From positions 1 to 64,000 of the forward strand of contig NZ_FMZH01000013.1 of assembly GCF_900101435.1 (NCBI RefSeq): a stretch of 64,000 bases of DNA. The letters run 5' to 3'. The DNA is from Pedobacter soli (GTDB lineage Bacteria; Bacteroidota; Bacteroidia; Sphingobacteriales; Sphingobacteriaceae). The notes below the pieces were generated by a model. It was not told where the DNA came from and ran no database searches. It worked only from the letters and a program-made list of their open reading frames with translations. The stretch's first letter is position 1, and each line of letters begins with the position of its first letter. Made by a program: the position numbers and the translations under genes. This document shows, piece by piece, positions 1 through 9,974 of this stretch.

Positions 1-790
1 TTGTAAAAAGCTACGAAAAGCTGAATGGCGGCAGTTTCTAGGCGCTTATCCACGCCCTGGCCAATGCACGCGCTTGTTCCTGCCTTGGGCAGTGGTGGTA
101 TGAAAGTCAGTGCAAAGCTATTCGTGCTTTTTCCTGCGAAAATCTCCTATGCCGGAGGGCAGGGTGCAGATAGCATGGTGCAGAAGATCCCGGGCGCATA
201 AAACCCTACGCGTCATGCTGTCCCGATTCATCGGGATCAGCATCTCATTACAGCTCGTGTTGGTTAGGGAGAGACCCTGAATCGAGTCCGATAGCTATCG
301 GACCAGGGTGACGGCGAGAGGAGATCCCTTCACACAGTCTCGCCTCGGTTAGCCACCGAACCGCTCTTACTTTTTTCAGCTGCGTTTATTTTTTTATCGG
401 CCTTCAAGCTTGCTTCGCAGGTTGGCTTGATCCAAAAGTAACAAACTTGAGCGCAGCGAAAGCATGCCAGCCGATGAAAACAACAACAAAATGGCATAAC
501 TGAAAGGCTTGGATCTGATGTTGGATAAAATCGTCAAAGCTTTTATTGCGGCAGCGCAAGCCCCGACGAAGAGTCGGGAAGGAAGCGCTGCCTTGGGCAG
601 TATTATTTGAACGTTTGTGCAAAAGCTTTAACGTTTTCTCCGGCCATCATCTCCTATGCCGGAGGGCAGGGTGCAGAGGATCCCCGGTGCAGAAAATCCT
701 ACGCGTCATGCTGAATTTATTTCAGCATCTCTTTACAGCTCGTGTTGGTTAGGGAGAGACCCTGAAACAAGTTCAGGGTGACGGTTGAGG
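1..790. repeat. Composite intergenic repeat cluster (left copy)
   Basis: No convincing gene. The stretch is made of blocks that recur at 8085-9235. Block A (about 14-185, weaker at 570-700) contains GGCGGCAGTTTCTAGGCGCT and CTCCTATGCCGGAGGGCAG. Block B (about 212-315 and 706-785) contains CGTCATGCTG and TTAGGGAGAGACCCTGAA. Block C (about 330-376) contains GTCTCGCCTCGG and CCGCTCTTAC. Block D (about 445-485) contains GCGAAAGCATGCCAGCCGAT. The palindrome GTCCGATAGCTATCGGAC lies at 286-303. Open frames here are unlikely to be genes because they follow the repeats. Positions 791-971 hold two further CGCTCAGGATGACA motifs but no gene. Confidence 0.8.
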
Positions 791-971
791 GGGAGCGCTA
801 AACATTTCTCTTGCATCCTTTCCCTTCCAGAGGAAAGGTGCCGTAGGCGGATAGGGGCCTGGTACGCTGGCTGTGAAGGTCCTTCGTCTCCGCTCAGGAT
901 GACAGGCTAAGTGGGATGTGCAAACGGGATGGACAATAGAGATCCTTCGCTGCGCTCAGGATGACAATAAC

Positions 972-1007
972 AAAAAAGCCGTTCCGGGTTTTACATCGGA
1001 ACGGCTT
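972..1007 (-). terminator. Rho-independent terminator of the PorP operon
   Basis: An 11-bp perfect stem (976-986 with 997-1007, AAGCCGTTCCG and its complement) is followed on the minus strand by a U-run read from the A-run at 972-977. It sits about 30 bp beyond the stop of the PorP/SprF gene. Confidence 0.85.
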
Positions 1008-1037
1008 ATCTTAGACATTGCTTTTCAGCGTGAAGTA

Positions 1038-1958
1038 CTAGGGTTTCTTGCTGATGTTTACGCGTACATTTACTTCAAAATCGCCGCCGGTATAACCGCT
1101 GATGGCTGAAGTGGCCGTGTTGTAATAGGCCATGAAATACAGGGTAGATTTATAGTTCATGCCGAAACCTACGGTAGCATTCTGTGTATTGTGGTACATG
1201 GCCATCAGGTAGAGTTTATCGTTGGCAAAGTTGGCGTTTAAGCCCGCATCCCATAAATTCTGGTAGTTTTTAATGCCTCTGAATACACCCTTCGGCTCCA
1301 GGCTAATAGCATCCATACCCGAGCTGAGGTTAAACTTATAACTCACTGCCGAGTAAAAGGTGGGTTTATCGGCAAAGTTTAAATCGTCTTTCCTGAATAC
1401 CGAACGCATGTTGGGTACGGCACCTTCGATGGTTAAGTTTTTCGAGGTGTAGGATACACCGAAATCACCATCGAGGTAATAACCCCTGTCGTTAAAGCGG
1501 GCAATAGAAGGGTCGTTAATGTCGCTGTTTCTTACACTGCTTAAATCGAGCCTGTCCTGACTGGCGCCGAAAGAGATACCAAAGTTTAATTGCTGCTCGT
1601 CATTGCTGAGGGGCAGGTGATAGGCAAAGGTACCTACGGCTTTGGTACGCTGGATACCGCCCGATTTTTCGTTGTAGAAATTTACACCCCAGCCCACTTT
1701 GTTTACCTGCTGATCGAGCGTAACGCTTTGGGTAAGTGGTGCACCGGGAATGTTTGACCACTGCTTGCGGAAACTGCCGTTGATGTTAAAGCCTTCGTTA
1801 ATACCAGCCATAGATGGGTTAACCAGGTAACGGTTCTGGAAGTACTGGGCATTTAAAGGCAGCAGCTGTGCTTTTGCGCTTTGAAAAAAGGATAATCCTG
1901 CTGCAAATAGAAACGTTACACGACCTATTTGCTTTATGTTTTGTGTAATTGCTTTCAT
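1038..1958 (-). CDS. PorP/SprF family type IX secretion membrane protein
   Basis: A 306-residue outer-membrane protein of the PorP/SprF family. The N-terminus is a signal peptide ending about at AKA-Q (residues 29-31). After it come the family's typical opening, with an N-R-Y-L-V-NPS-MAG motif near residues 43-52, and alternating beta-strand patterns to the end. Members of the family accompany type IX secretion and are often paired with individual cargo proteins. Here the gene lies 8 bp downstream of the gene for a giant protein with a gliding-motility-type C-terminal domain, so the two are probably co-transcribed. I infer that it helps anchor or export that neighbour; the sequence does not prove partner specificity. 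A strong terminator follows the gene. Confidence 0.9.
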   Translation of the reverse strand: MKAITQNIKQIGRVTFLFAAGLSFFQSAKAQLLPLNAQYFQNRYLVNPSMAGINEGFNINGSFRKQWSNIPGAPLTQSVTLDQQVNKVGWGVNFYNEKSGGIQRTKAVGTFAYHLPLSNDEQQLNFGISFGASQDRLDLSSVRNSDINDPSIARFNDRGYYLDGDFGVSYTSKNLTIEGAVPNMRSVFRKDDLNFADKPTFYSAVSYKFNLSSGMDAISLEPKGVFRGIKNYQNLWDAGLNANFANDKLYLMAMYHNTQNATVGFGMNYKSTLYFMAYYNTATSAISGYTGGDFEVNVRVNISKKP

Positions 1959-1966
1959 GTCTGTAA

Positions 1967-4900
1967 TTAGTCTCTAATGATATTGATAAAACCTTTAAAT
2001 GTGCCAACGCCTGTACCGAGGTCGATGATGTAGTAATAGGTGCCTTCAGAAAGCGGGCTACCGTTTATGGTGCCGTCCCAATCGTTGGCATAGGTGTGTT
2101 TGGTGTACAGGATCCGTCCGGTTTTATCAAAAATCTTGAGGGTATTGTTGGGGTAATAGTCGATGTTTTTGATGATGAACTTATCGTTGTACCCATCGCC
2201 ATTTGGCGTAACAACGGTACTGGCTTCGAGTTTATAATCTTCAATTACGGTAATGGCAATGCTTTGCTCGCTTGTACAACCACTGGCATTGGTTACGGTT
2301 ACCCTGTAGGTTCCGCTCTGTTTTGGCCTGATGGTTACCGAGGCGGTGTTTTGTCCGCCCATGATGTCGCTACCAGTCCAGTTGTACTGGGTGCCACCTG
2401 TTGCGGTTAAAATCAAAGCTTCGCCTTTAGAGATGGATGCACCTTTATTGCTGCTGATGGTAACAACTGGTAAAGCATTTACGATTACCGTTGCTGTTCC
2501 GGTTTGTGCCTGACTGGCATAAATATCGGCTACGCTAACCAAAGCATAGGTATAGGTACCTGTAGCACTGGTTGGCACGCTAACCGTTGCCGTGTTCGAA
2601 CCTGAACCGGTGTTTACGGTACGGTTGCTTCCGCCATTAATGGTATAGGTAAAGGTATACGGACCAGTACCAACTGAGCCTGTAAAGGTAATGTTCGGCG
2701 AAGCGGCAAAGTTACAAACCGAAGTACTTCCTGAAATGTTGGCTACCGGTAAAGGACGGATTAATACCGTTGCCGAACCGGTTTGCGGCTGACTGCAATT
2801 TGCATCGGCCACGCTTACCAGGTTGTACACAAAAGTACCTGCCACATTGGTTGGCGCTGCTACTGTTACAGTGTTTCCTGTAGCGGTTACGGTGCGGTTG
2901 GTACCTCCGTTAATGTTATAGGTAAAGGTGTAAGGCGCTGTTCCGTTTGCACCGGTAAAGGTGATGTTAGGTGCTGTAGCTAAGTTAGGTACAGCGGTAG
3001 AACCGGAAATGGTTGCCGTAGCAAGCGCTCTAACGGTAATAACGGCAGTACCAGATTGGTTTTGACCTGCATTTACATCAGATACACTGATGAGGTTGTA
3101 GTTAAAAGTTCCGGCAAGGTTTGTTGGTGCAGTTACAGTAGCCGTGGTATTGGTGCCGGTGGTGCTAAGGGTTTGGTTTGCACCGCCGTTAATGTTGTAG
3201 GTAAATACATAAGGGCCGGTACCATTGCCACCGGTAAAGGTAACCGTTGGTGCGGTACTGTTTAAGCATAGAGCAGTAGTTCCCGAAATGCTGGCCACAG
3301 GGATCGGGTTAATTTTAACAGTTGTAGAAACGTTCTGCACCTGGGTACTGTATGCATCGGTAATGCTGGTAACGGTATACACAAATGTACCTACAGTATT
3401 GGTTGGTACGCTGAGTGTTGCGGTAGCGGTTGCCGAAGTTAAGGTTTGCGGTGCAGCCCCGTTAATGTTATAGGTAAAGGTAAATGGTGCGTTACCTGCT
3501 GTGGCGGTAAAAGTAATTACGGGTGCAGTGCTGTTAAGGGGCACGGAAATATTGCCACTTAAAGCTGCAACAGGTTTGGCATAAATGCGCAGGTTGGCAG
3601 TTTGGTAGTTTAAGGCATAATTACTGCTTAAAGCCAGTGTGCCCTGCTGTATGGCATAATCGCCGGCAGTTTCGCCTGCTGCACGTGTTAAAGTACCGGT
3701 AAAGGTATCGGTGCCGATAAGTGCAGGGGCAGCGGTATAAGTTAAAGCGGGATCTGCCGTTCCTGCTACCTTGGTTTTGGCATCGGCAGTTACCGTAATG
3801 GCTTTAGGGGCAATGGTTAATACCTGTTGCTTAGCTACTGCGGGATTAAAGAAAGTATCGCCAGGCTGTTCGGCGGTAATGGTTACGGTACCTGCTTTTA
3901 CAATGTGGATATTGTTATTGCTGATGGTTGCAATATTGGTATCGCTGCTGGTGTAGGTAATGTTAATGCTGGTATTGTCGCTGGTGGCTCCGGCTGCAAG
4001 ATCGGGGTCGCCATAGGTTGCGCTACGTGTTGGAGCAAAGGTAATGTTCTGGTCTTTCTTAACGGTTGCATCATCTCTGGTGTACCAAATGGGCGAGGTA
4101 ATGATCCTGCTTCCATCGGCTTCAACAATATCGGCATAATAATAACCGGTAGCCAGGTTGGCCAAAGCATTATCGGTATAGGTTAAGCTGGCAGTTGTAC
4201 TTGTGGTTAACTCAACGGGATTGGTACCGCTGCCAGGTGTTCCGTATAAAATCCTGATGCTGGTTACCGGATTGGTGGTAATTGAGCTTACGGAAAGCTG
4301 TGGCGCGCCGGCAGTTTTAAATATACTGCCCACAGGCTGCTTATTGATGGTGAAAATTACTTTGGCTGCGGAATCTTCTGAAGCATAAAAACGCATCTTT
4401 TTAATGGCATCCAATAAATCGTTTTCGGTAAGGGCAGGAGCTAGTACCACTAACCGGGCACGGGTGTGCTTACCAAAGGTCATGTTGTGGTTATCGTGAT
4501 CGATGGAGGCACCGAGGTGGTATCCCTTGGCCAGCATGCGGTTGTAATAACTTAAATAGCTCATTGAGCTTGCCGGATCGGAATAGGTAACATTGGTAGA
4601 AAACGCCGGACCACTGGCTAAAGCGGTTCCCACAATGGCACTGTCAGCACTTAAATCGTAGGTGGCTGCCAGGTTGTTAAAATCGGTTGTATTGGGGTGG
4701 GCCAGGGTAGCTACAGCATTTAAGCCATGCCTGTTTATAATCCTGAATAAGCCATTGGGGCCAACATAGGTACTTTTAGGTACATAAATCTGGTTTTCGC
4801 CGGGTTCCCATCCAATCAGCGAATCGATACCGTACACAATTACGTGTCCGCCGCCGCTGATTACGCCCCACTCCATACCGTGCAGGGCAACGAAGTTAGC

Positions 4901-7738
4901 AGTAGTTGCTTTTTTAGCGGCATCGATACCGGGTTGCCAGTTGGCTAAAGACATGCCTGCCTGGGTGTGGTTATGCTCAGATATACCCAGGAAATCGAGG
5001 TTCATGGCCGTTTTGGCGAAAGCATAATCATCTTCAGGTTTTTTGGTTAAATCGTCTTTGTTACCATCAGAATAACTACTGTGGCTGTGTAAGTTGCCAT
5101 AATAGAAATTCAGTTTATTTACATCGAGTATACCGGTTCTAAAATTGCCTAAAAGGGGTTGGGCAGTTAAGTACAAAGGCCCGCCGCTGCAGGCACTGTT
5201 TACAGCATAGGTAAAGAAATAGTAATTGGTGTTTTGGGTAAGGCCGTTTCTAATAAAAGAAGTACCTGTACCTCTTTTTACCACAATACCGCCACCCAGC
5301 ATATCGCCAACGTTATAAACGGTTTGGTTTTGAGGTGCAGCGCTTAGCGTATTGCTGGTGCTCATTACCACCAGGTACTCATCGGCAGCTGCTGCTGGTG
5401 TAAATGAAGCCTGGATAAAGTTATAGTTGGATGAGGTAATGGTAAATGCAGTAGGCTGTGCCGTTGGAGTAGCACATGGCAACAGGGTTTTGGTGGTTTG
5501 TGCAGCCGTTAAGATGTTGCTGGTTAAATATTTTGGTCCGCCGGTACACGACAGGTTATTTAAAGGAACAATAAAATAGGTATAGGTGGTAGCACTGTTT
5601 AAGCCGTTATCGGTAAAAGTATTGCTAACAATTTTATTGATTACAGTGCCACCGCCCAAAGCAGCACCTACAGGATAAGCGGTACCATCGGCAGGCAGGG
5701 CGCTTAAGGTGTTGTTTAAGCTTCTGATAATGAGGTATTCGTTGGCATCAGCCGATTTGGTGAAGCTGGCCGTAATGCTGCCCGTAGTTACTGCGCTAAA
5801 GGTTAAAGCAGTTGCCGGACTTGTTGGGGCGGCACAGGCCGGTAAATTAGGCGGGAAATGAACACCCAAGCGGTCTGCATCGTCATCATCGATGGCATTT
5901 TGTACCGTAGCCAGTGGTGTTCTGGTCCAGTCGTTATCTACATAGGTTGGACTTGGAGCAGTTACGTTTAAGCTTCTTACATAAGAAACATCTTTAGCAT
6001 TAACCCCTTGTCCGAAGGCATCGATAATGTTGTTATTGGCATCTAAGAGGGCCACACCATCATTACCGTTAAAGTTGATAACGGTATTGCTGTTTAAAAT
6101 GGCACTGGCGGGGGTTAAATAAGGAACTTCGGTACCATTACCTGTATTGCCCAAAAGTACTGAGCCATGGGCAGGGATGGTAAAGTTTAAGTTTACAGTT
6201 TGTGAGGGTGCACCGGTGATGTTGATGTTACCCGCATCGCCAGAAATATTGTATAAGGCTAATTTTAACTGTGGCGATGCCGTATTAATGGGGGCATTGC
6301 TGAGGTTGGTTAATTCGATCCATTTGTTTACAGATGTACCTTCGTAATACTGACTGATGATTACGGGCGCGCTCACCAAAGGAGGATTAGCCGTTGTGGC
6401 ATCAACAGTAGCCACAGTGGTTTGTAAATTGCCGGCAGCATCTTGTGCTACTACGTATAAGGTATAAGCGGTACCGATTGTTAAACCGGTGATAGATGCG
6501 CTGGCATCGGTATTGGCGGTATTGGCAAAAGAGCCCGATTTTAAGGCTGCAGTGCCGGTGCCGTCCTGTGCGGCTTTAACCTGCGCAGGGCTCGGGGCAG
6601 TGCCGCCCGTTAAGGCCAGTACGTAATAAGTGGTACCTGCTTCGTTGATGTTGTTCACAAAATCGACTGAAGTGGTGGTTACCGTTGTGGTTTTTGGGTA
6701 AGTAGCCGTTGTTACCGGAGGGGTAACGTCAGCCAAACCCAGTGTAGTTACATTAAGCTGGGCTACGCTTGTTTGTAAATTGGGTGTGGTAGCGGCATCT
6801 TCTGCCACTACATAAACCACGTAGTTTGTGCTTGCTGTTAAGCCCGTAATAGTAGTACTTACATCGGTATTGGCTGCATTGGTTAGGGTACCTGCCTTTA
6901 GTGCTGCGGTGCCTCCGGCGTTTAAGCCTGCTTTTACCTGGGCAGGTGTAGGTGCTGCCGAAGGAGCTGGCGTTACTACGTAATAGGTTTTGCCGGCTTC
7001 ATCAATATTGTGGGTAAGGTTAAAAGTAGTTGATGTAATGCTGGCTGTTTTGGGGTATAACGCAGCGTTTACTGGCGGAGTATTATCGGTACCCGAAACT
7101 GCCGAGCCGGCAATGATCACATCATCTATACTAAATGTGCCACCACTTGCCTCGGCATTATAGCCGTAAAACCTGAAGGTGGTAGCTGTTGTTATGCCGG
7201 TAAAGCCGGTTAGTGTAATGGTACTACCGGTTTCGGCAGTTGTTGCAGCATCGGTAACCTGAAATACGTTGCTGGCTACTACCTGTAAATCTGCATTGGC
7301 GGGCGATATCGATGCAGGTAAGTTGCTCGCATAGCTATCTTTACTTGAGCGTACACTGTACTGCCTGATTCCGGTGCCGGAACGTTGCATGGTAAATTTA
7401 ATGCTGGCGATGTTTAAGGTGTACCCTGCAGCTGGCGTAACCGTTACTTCGTAGTATTTGGTTAGGTCTATTGCGCCTGTAAAAACATCGCTGCCATTGG
7501 TTGCACCGGTAGACTGACTGGTGAAAGAGAACCTACCAGTTGCATTGGGATTGGCCGAAACGGCTCCATTTGCAGTAAACGATCCGAATGTTAGGCCTGT
7601 AGCAGTTGGAACTGCGGTTGGGTCGGTTTTTCCGGTGGTGGTAGAAACACTGCCAAAATTGTAGGTTCCTGAAAAGCTTTGAGCAAATAGCGAGGCTGCC
7701 AGGAACATGGTGAAACAAAACAGTAAAAGTTTTTTCAT
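1967..7738 (-). CDS. Giant T9SS type B cargo protein with PHP phosphoesterase domain
   Basis: A 1923-residue secreted multidomain protein. Order of parts: signal peptide (1-20, cleaved near FAQ); an N-terminal beta-sandwich region (to about 220); two Ig/FN3-like repeats (about 225-450); a lamin-tail-like domain (about 456-585); two FN3-like repeats; a PHP-type metal-dependent phosphoesterase domain (about 880-1190) with LHSHSSYSDG, SEHNH, HGMEWG, LAHPN and DHDNHN; an MBG-like domain (about 1316-1393); four PKD/SprB-like repeats (about 1393-1755); an Ig-like domain; and a gliding-motility-associated C-terminal domain (about 1836-1923) starting TPNGDGYND. That last domain is the type B T9SS sorting signal, which points to export and surface anchoring. 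The metal-ligand motifs of PHP look intact, so hydrolase activity is plausible. Substrate unknown; extracellular phosphoester or nucleotide turnover is a guess. It precedes a PorP/SprF gene by 8 bp. Confidence 0.9.
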   Translation of the reverse strand: MKKLLLFCFTMFLAASLFAQSFSGTYNFGSVSTTTGKTDPTAVPTATGLTFGSFTANGAVSANPNATGRFSFTSQSTGATNGSDVFTGAIDLTKYYEVTVTPAAGYTLNIASIKFTMQRSGTGIRQYSVRSSKDSYASNLPASISPANADLQVVASNVFQVTDAATTAETGSTITLTGFTGITTATTFRFYGYNAEASGGTFSIDDVIIAGSAVSGTDNTPPVNAALYPKTASITSTTFNLTHNIDEAGKTYYVVTPAPSAAPTPAQVKAGLNAGGTAALKAGTLTNAANTDVSTTITGLTASTNYVVYVVAEDAATTPNLQTSVAQLNVTTLGLADVTPPVTTATYPKTTTVTTTSVDFVNNINEAGTTYYVLALTGGTAPSPAQVKAAQDGTGTAALKSGSFANTANTDASASITGLTIGTAYTLYVVAQDAAGNLQTTVATVDATTANPPLVSAPVIISQYYEGTSVNKWIELTNLSNAPINTASPQLKLALYNISGDAGNINITGAPSQTVNLNFTIPAHGSVLLGNTGNGTEVPYLTPASAILNSNTVINFNGNDGVALLDANNNIIDAFGQGVNAKDVSYVRSLNVTAPSPTYVDNDWTRTPLATVQNAIDDDDADRLGVHFPPNLPACAAPTSPATALTFSAVTTGSITASFTKSADANEYLIIRSLNNTLSALPADGTAYPVGAALGGGTVINKIVSNTFTDNGLNSATTYTYFIVPLNNLSCTGGPKYLTSNILTAAQTTKTLLPCATPTAQPTAFTITSSNYNFIQASFTPAAAADEYLVVMSTSNTLSAAPQNQTVYNVGDMLGGGIVVKRGTGTSFIRNGLTQNTNYYFFTYAVNSACSGGPLYLTAQPLLGNFRTGILDVNKLNFYYGNLHSHSSYSDGNKDDLTKKPEDDYAFAKTAMNLDFLGISEHNHTQAGMSLANWQPGIDAAKKATTANFVALHGMEWGVISGGGHVIVYGIDSLIGWEPGENQIYVPKSTYVGPNGLFRIINRHGLNAVATLAHPNTTDFNNLAATYDLSADSAIVGTALASGPAFSTNVTYSDPASSMSYLSYYNRMLAKGYHLGASIDHDNHNMTFGKHTRARLVVLAPALTENDLLDAIKKMRFYASEDSAAKVIFTINKQPVGSIFKTAGAPQLSVSSITTNPVTSIRILYGTPGSGTNPVELTTSTTASLTYTDNALANLATGYYYADIVEADGSRIITSPIWYTRDDATVKKDQNITFAPTRSATYGDPDLAAGATSDNTSINITYTSSDTNIATISNNNIHIVKAGTVTITAEQPGDTFFNPAVAKQQVLTIAPKAITVTADAKTKVAGTADPALTYTAAPALIGTDTFTGTLTRAAGETAGDYAIQQGTLALSSNYALNYQTANLRIYAKPVAALSGNISVPLNSTAPVITFTATAGNAPFTFTYNINGAAPQTLTSATATATLSVPTNTVGTFVYTVTSITDAYSTQVQNVSTTVKINPIPVASISGTTALCLNSTAPTVTFTGGNGTGPYVFTYNINGGANQTLSTTGTNTTATVTAPTNLAGTFNYNLISVSDVNAGQNQSGTAVITVRALATATISGSTAVPNLATAPNITFTGANGTAPYTFTYNINGGTNRTVTATGNTVTVAAPTNVAGTFVYNLVSVADANCSQPQTGSATVLIRPLPVANISGSTSVCNFAASPNITFTGSVGTGPYTFTYTINGGSNRTVNTGSGSNTATVSVPTSATGTYTYALVSVADIYASQAQTGTATVIVNALPVVTISSNKGASISKGEALILTATGGTQYNWTGSDIMGGQNTASVTIRPKQSGTYRVTVTNASGCTSEQSIAITVIEDYKLEASTVVTPNGDGYNDKFIIKNIDYYPNNTLKIFDKTGRILYTKHTYANDWDGTINGSPLSEGTYYYIIDLGTGVGTFKGFINIIRD

Positions 7739-8084
7739 ATAATTTTTTTAGGGATATGAAAGGATGAATAAGCTTATTTATGAATAGTTAAAGCGTGGTA
7801 CCTTGTTGGTGTACTACGTCCAGGTGGTTTTCAGAATTATTCTGACAGGGATTAAGTTAATGGGCGTAAAGTTTTTACCATATTCGGGAGATAAGGGTGA
7901 TTTAATGAAAAATGATATAGGTTTGTTAGTTGTAGCAAATGTATGTGCAAAAGCTTAATAGTCAGGTTAATTTAATGTTAATTAAAGCGATTGTGGAAAA
8001 ATAAATGTAATGCAGGGTAATTTTTTGATGGTAAAGGCGTTGGGAAGGTTTTTTTTCAGGTGAAACGCTTAGGTAGTCTTCTTC
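7739..8084. other. Upstream spacer of the giant cargo gene
   Basis: AT-rich spacer between the start of the giant gene and the second repeat cluster. It probably holds that gene's promoter and leader, but I see no clear TAnnTTTG box close to the start and no gene. Confidence 0.5.
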
Positions 8085-9235
8085 TCGCCGTCATGCTGAA
8101 CACTTGCCAGGCTGGTGGAAGGGGTGTTTCAGCATCTCTCTATTGCTTGTGACAGTTAAGGAAAGACCCTGAAACTAGTCCGATAGCTATCGGACCAGGG
8201 TAACGGCGATCCCTTCCCCGATCCGTCATTGCTAAGCCGGGTTGTGCGAGCTGAAGCAATCTGTCTAGAGGAGCAATCTCTTCCACAATCCGTCATTCCC
8301 GCGCAGGCGGGAATCCTAATGCTTTCGCTGTTTTTTCCTTCGCACTGTCTCGCCTCGGCTTGCTGCCGAACCGCTCTTACTTTTGGCTTGATCCAAAAGT
8401 AACAAAAGATCAAGGCTTGGAGCCTTTCTTGTAAAAACCTACGAAAAGCTGAATGGCGGCAGTTTCTAGGCGCTTGCCCGCATTTAGGCCAATGCACGCG
8501 CTTGATCCTGCCTTGGGCAGTGGGGGTATGAAAGTTAGTGCAAAGCTTTTCGTGCTTTTTCCTGCGAAAATCTCCTATGCCGGAGGGCAGAGTGCAGATA
8601 GCATGGTGCAGAGAAACGCCGCGCGTCATCCAGAACACTTGCCGGGCCGGGTGGAAGGGGGGCAGCATCTCTCTATTGCTCGTGACAGTTAGGGAGAAAC
8701 CCTGAAACAAGTCCGATAGCTATCAGACCAGGGTGACTGCGAGAGGGGATCGCTTAGCAGATCCGTCATTCCCGCGCAGGCGGGAATCGTAATGCTTTGG
8801 CTGTTTTTCCCTTCGCACTGTCTCGCCTCGGTTAGCCACCGAAGGGCTCTTACCTTTTTCTTGATAAAAAGGTAACCAAACCTGAGCGCAGCGAAAGCAT
8901 GCCAGCCGATAAAAACAACAGCAAAAGGGGCATAAATCAAGGCTTGGAGCCTTTCTTGTAAAAACCTACAAAAAGCTAAATGGCGGCAGTTTCTAGGCGC
9001 TTACCTTCGCCTTAGCCAATGCACGCACTTGTTCCTGCCTTGGGCTGTGGTGTTATGGAAGTCATTGCAAAGCTTTTTCGTGCTTTTTCCTGCGAAAATC
9101 TCCTATGCCGGAGGGCAGGGTGCAGGGAATCCTCATACGTCATGCTGAACTTGTTTCAGCACCTCTCTATTGCTCGTGGCGATTAGGGAGAAACCCTGAA
9201 ACTAGTCGGATAGCTATCGGACCAAAGTGACGGAA
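8085..9235. repeat. Composite tandem repeat cluster (right copy)
   Basis: The same blocks as at 1-790 in the same order, here in two successive turns. Block A starts about 8412 and again about 8940, a period near 530 bp. Block B is at about 8089-8205, 8626-8740 and 9136-9232. Block C is at about 8340-8385 and 8813-8860. Block D is at about 8880-8930. GATAGCTATC palindromes sit inside B at 8178-8195, 8711-8728 and 9205-9222. CGTCATTCCCGCGCAGGCGG occurs at about 8293 and 8765. Frames of up to 184 codons exist across the repeats but match no protein pattern I recognise. Confidence 0.85.
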
Positions 9236-9270
9236 TAGGGGGATTGAAAGGCGCCGACAGGTGACCAGGT

Positions 9271-9891
9271 TTACAAAAACTCCGCAATATCTCCTTTACC
9301 TTCCCTGATTACTTCAAACTCTCCCAGTGTGCAATCAATAACGGTAGAGGCTTCGTTATCGCCGTAGCCGCCATCAATAACCAGATCGACCAGATCTTCG
9401 TATTTTTCGTGAATCAGTTCGGGGTCGGTAGAATATTCTATCACATCGTCATCATCTCTGATTGAGGTAGAAAGGATCGGGTTACCCAGTTCTTTAACAA
9501 TGCAGCGGGCAATGTTGTTATCTGGCACACGAATACCGACTGTTTTTTTATTCGAACTTAATAGTTTGGGTACATTATTATTGGCATTAAAAATAAAAGT
9601 AAACGGACCCGGCAGCGCTTTTTTTAGCACCCTGAAAGTGGTATTATCAATCGGTTTAATGTAATCGGAAATGTGCTTTAAATCGTGGCAGATGAAAGAA
9701 AAATTAGCCTTTTCGGGTTTTATTCCACGGATACGGCAGATCTTTTCGATGGCCCTCTGGTTGGTAATATCGCAGCCCAAACCATAAATTGTATCGGTTG
9801 GATAAATGATGAGACCGCCTTTTTTCAGCACCTCTACAACCTGTTCAATGGCTTTTTCGTTGGGGTTTTCAGGATATATCTTAATAAGCAT
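9271..9891 (-). CDS. YciO-type Sua5/YciO/YrdC family protein
   Basis: A 206-residue protein of the Sua5/YciO/YrdC fold, which binds nucleotide and RNA and in true TsaC members makes threonylcarbamoyl-AMP for tRNA t6A. The sequence is closer to E. coli YciO: it begins IKIYPENPN, has YPTDTIYGLGC near residues 28-38, ICRIRGIKP, and ends with VIREGKGD. YciO paralogues are not proven to replace TsaC, so the exact role is open. I chose the ATG at 9891: similarity begins there, and a longer frame upstream would run into the divergent gene starting at 9975. The two starts are 83 bp apart and probably share the promoter interval. Confidence 0.85.
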   Translation of the reverse strand: MLIKIYPENPNEKAIEQVVEVLKKGGLIIYPTDTIYGLGCDITNQRAIEKICRIRGIKPEKANFSFICHDLKHISDYIKPIDNTTFRVLKKALPGPFTFIFNANNNVPKLLSSNKKTVGIRVPDNNIARCIVKELGNPILSTSIRDDDDVIEYSTDPELIHEKYEDLVDLVIDGGYGDNEASTVIDCTLGEFEVIREGKGDIAEFL

Positions 9892-9974
9892 AGCGTAAAA
9901 ATAACAATTTAATGGTGTCAGTTGTTTAATAATCCTAATCTTTGTAACAACAAAACATCCGCTAATCTGATTAT

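Noticed and set aside
404..622. Short frames containing GWHAFAAL in both repeat clusters
   Set aside because: They recur because the DNA repeat recurs (also at 8689-8940); typical spurious frames of a repeat.
3827..4186. Plus-strand frame of 119 codons inside the giant cargo gene
   Set aside because: Antisense shadow of a biased, repeat-rich coding region.
8156..8710. A 184-codon minus-strand frame across the repeat cluster
   Set aside because: It follows the composite repeat blocks exactly and reads through palindromes and dispersed elements; no protein-like pattern.
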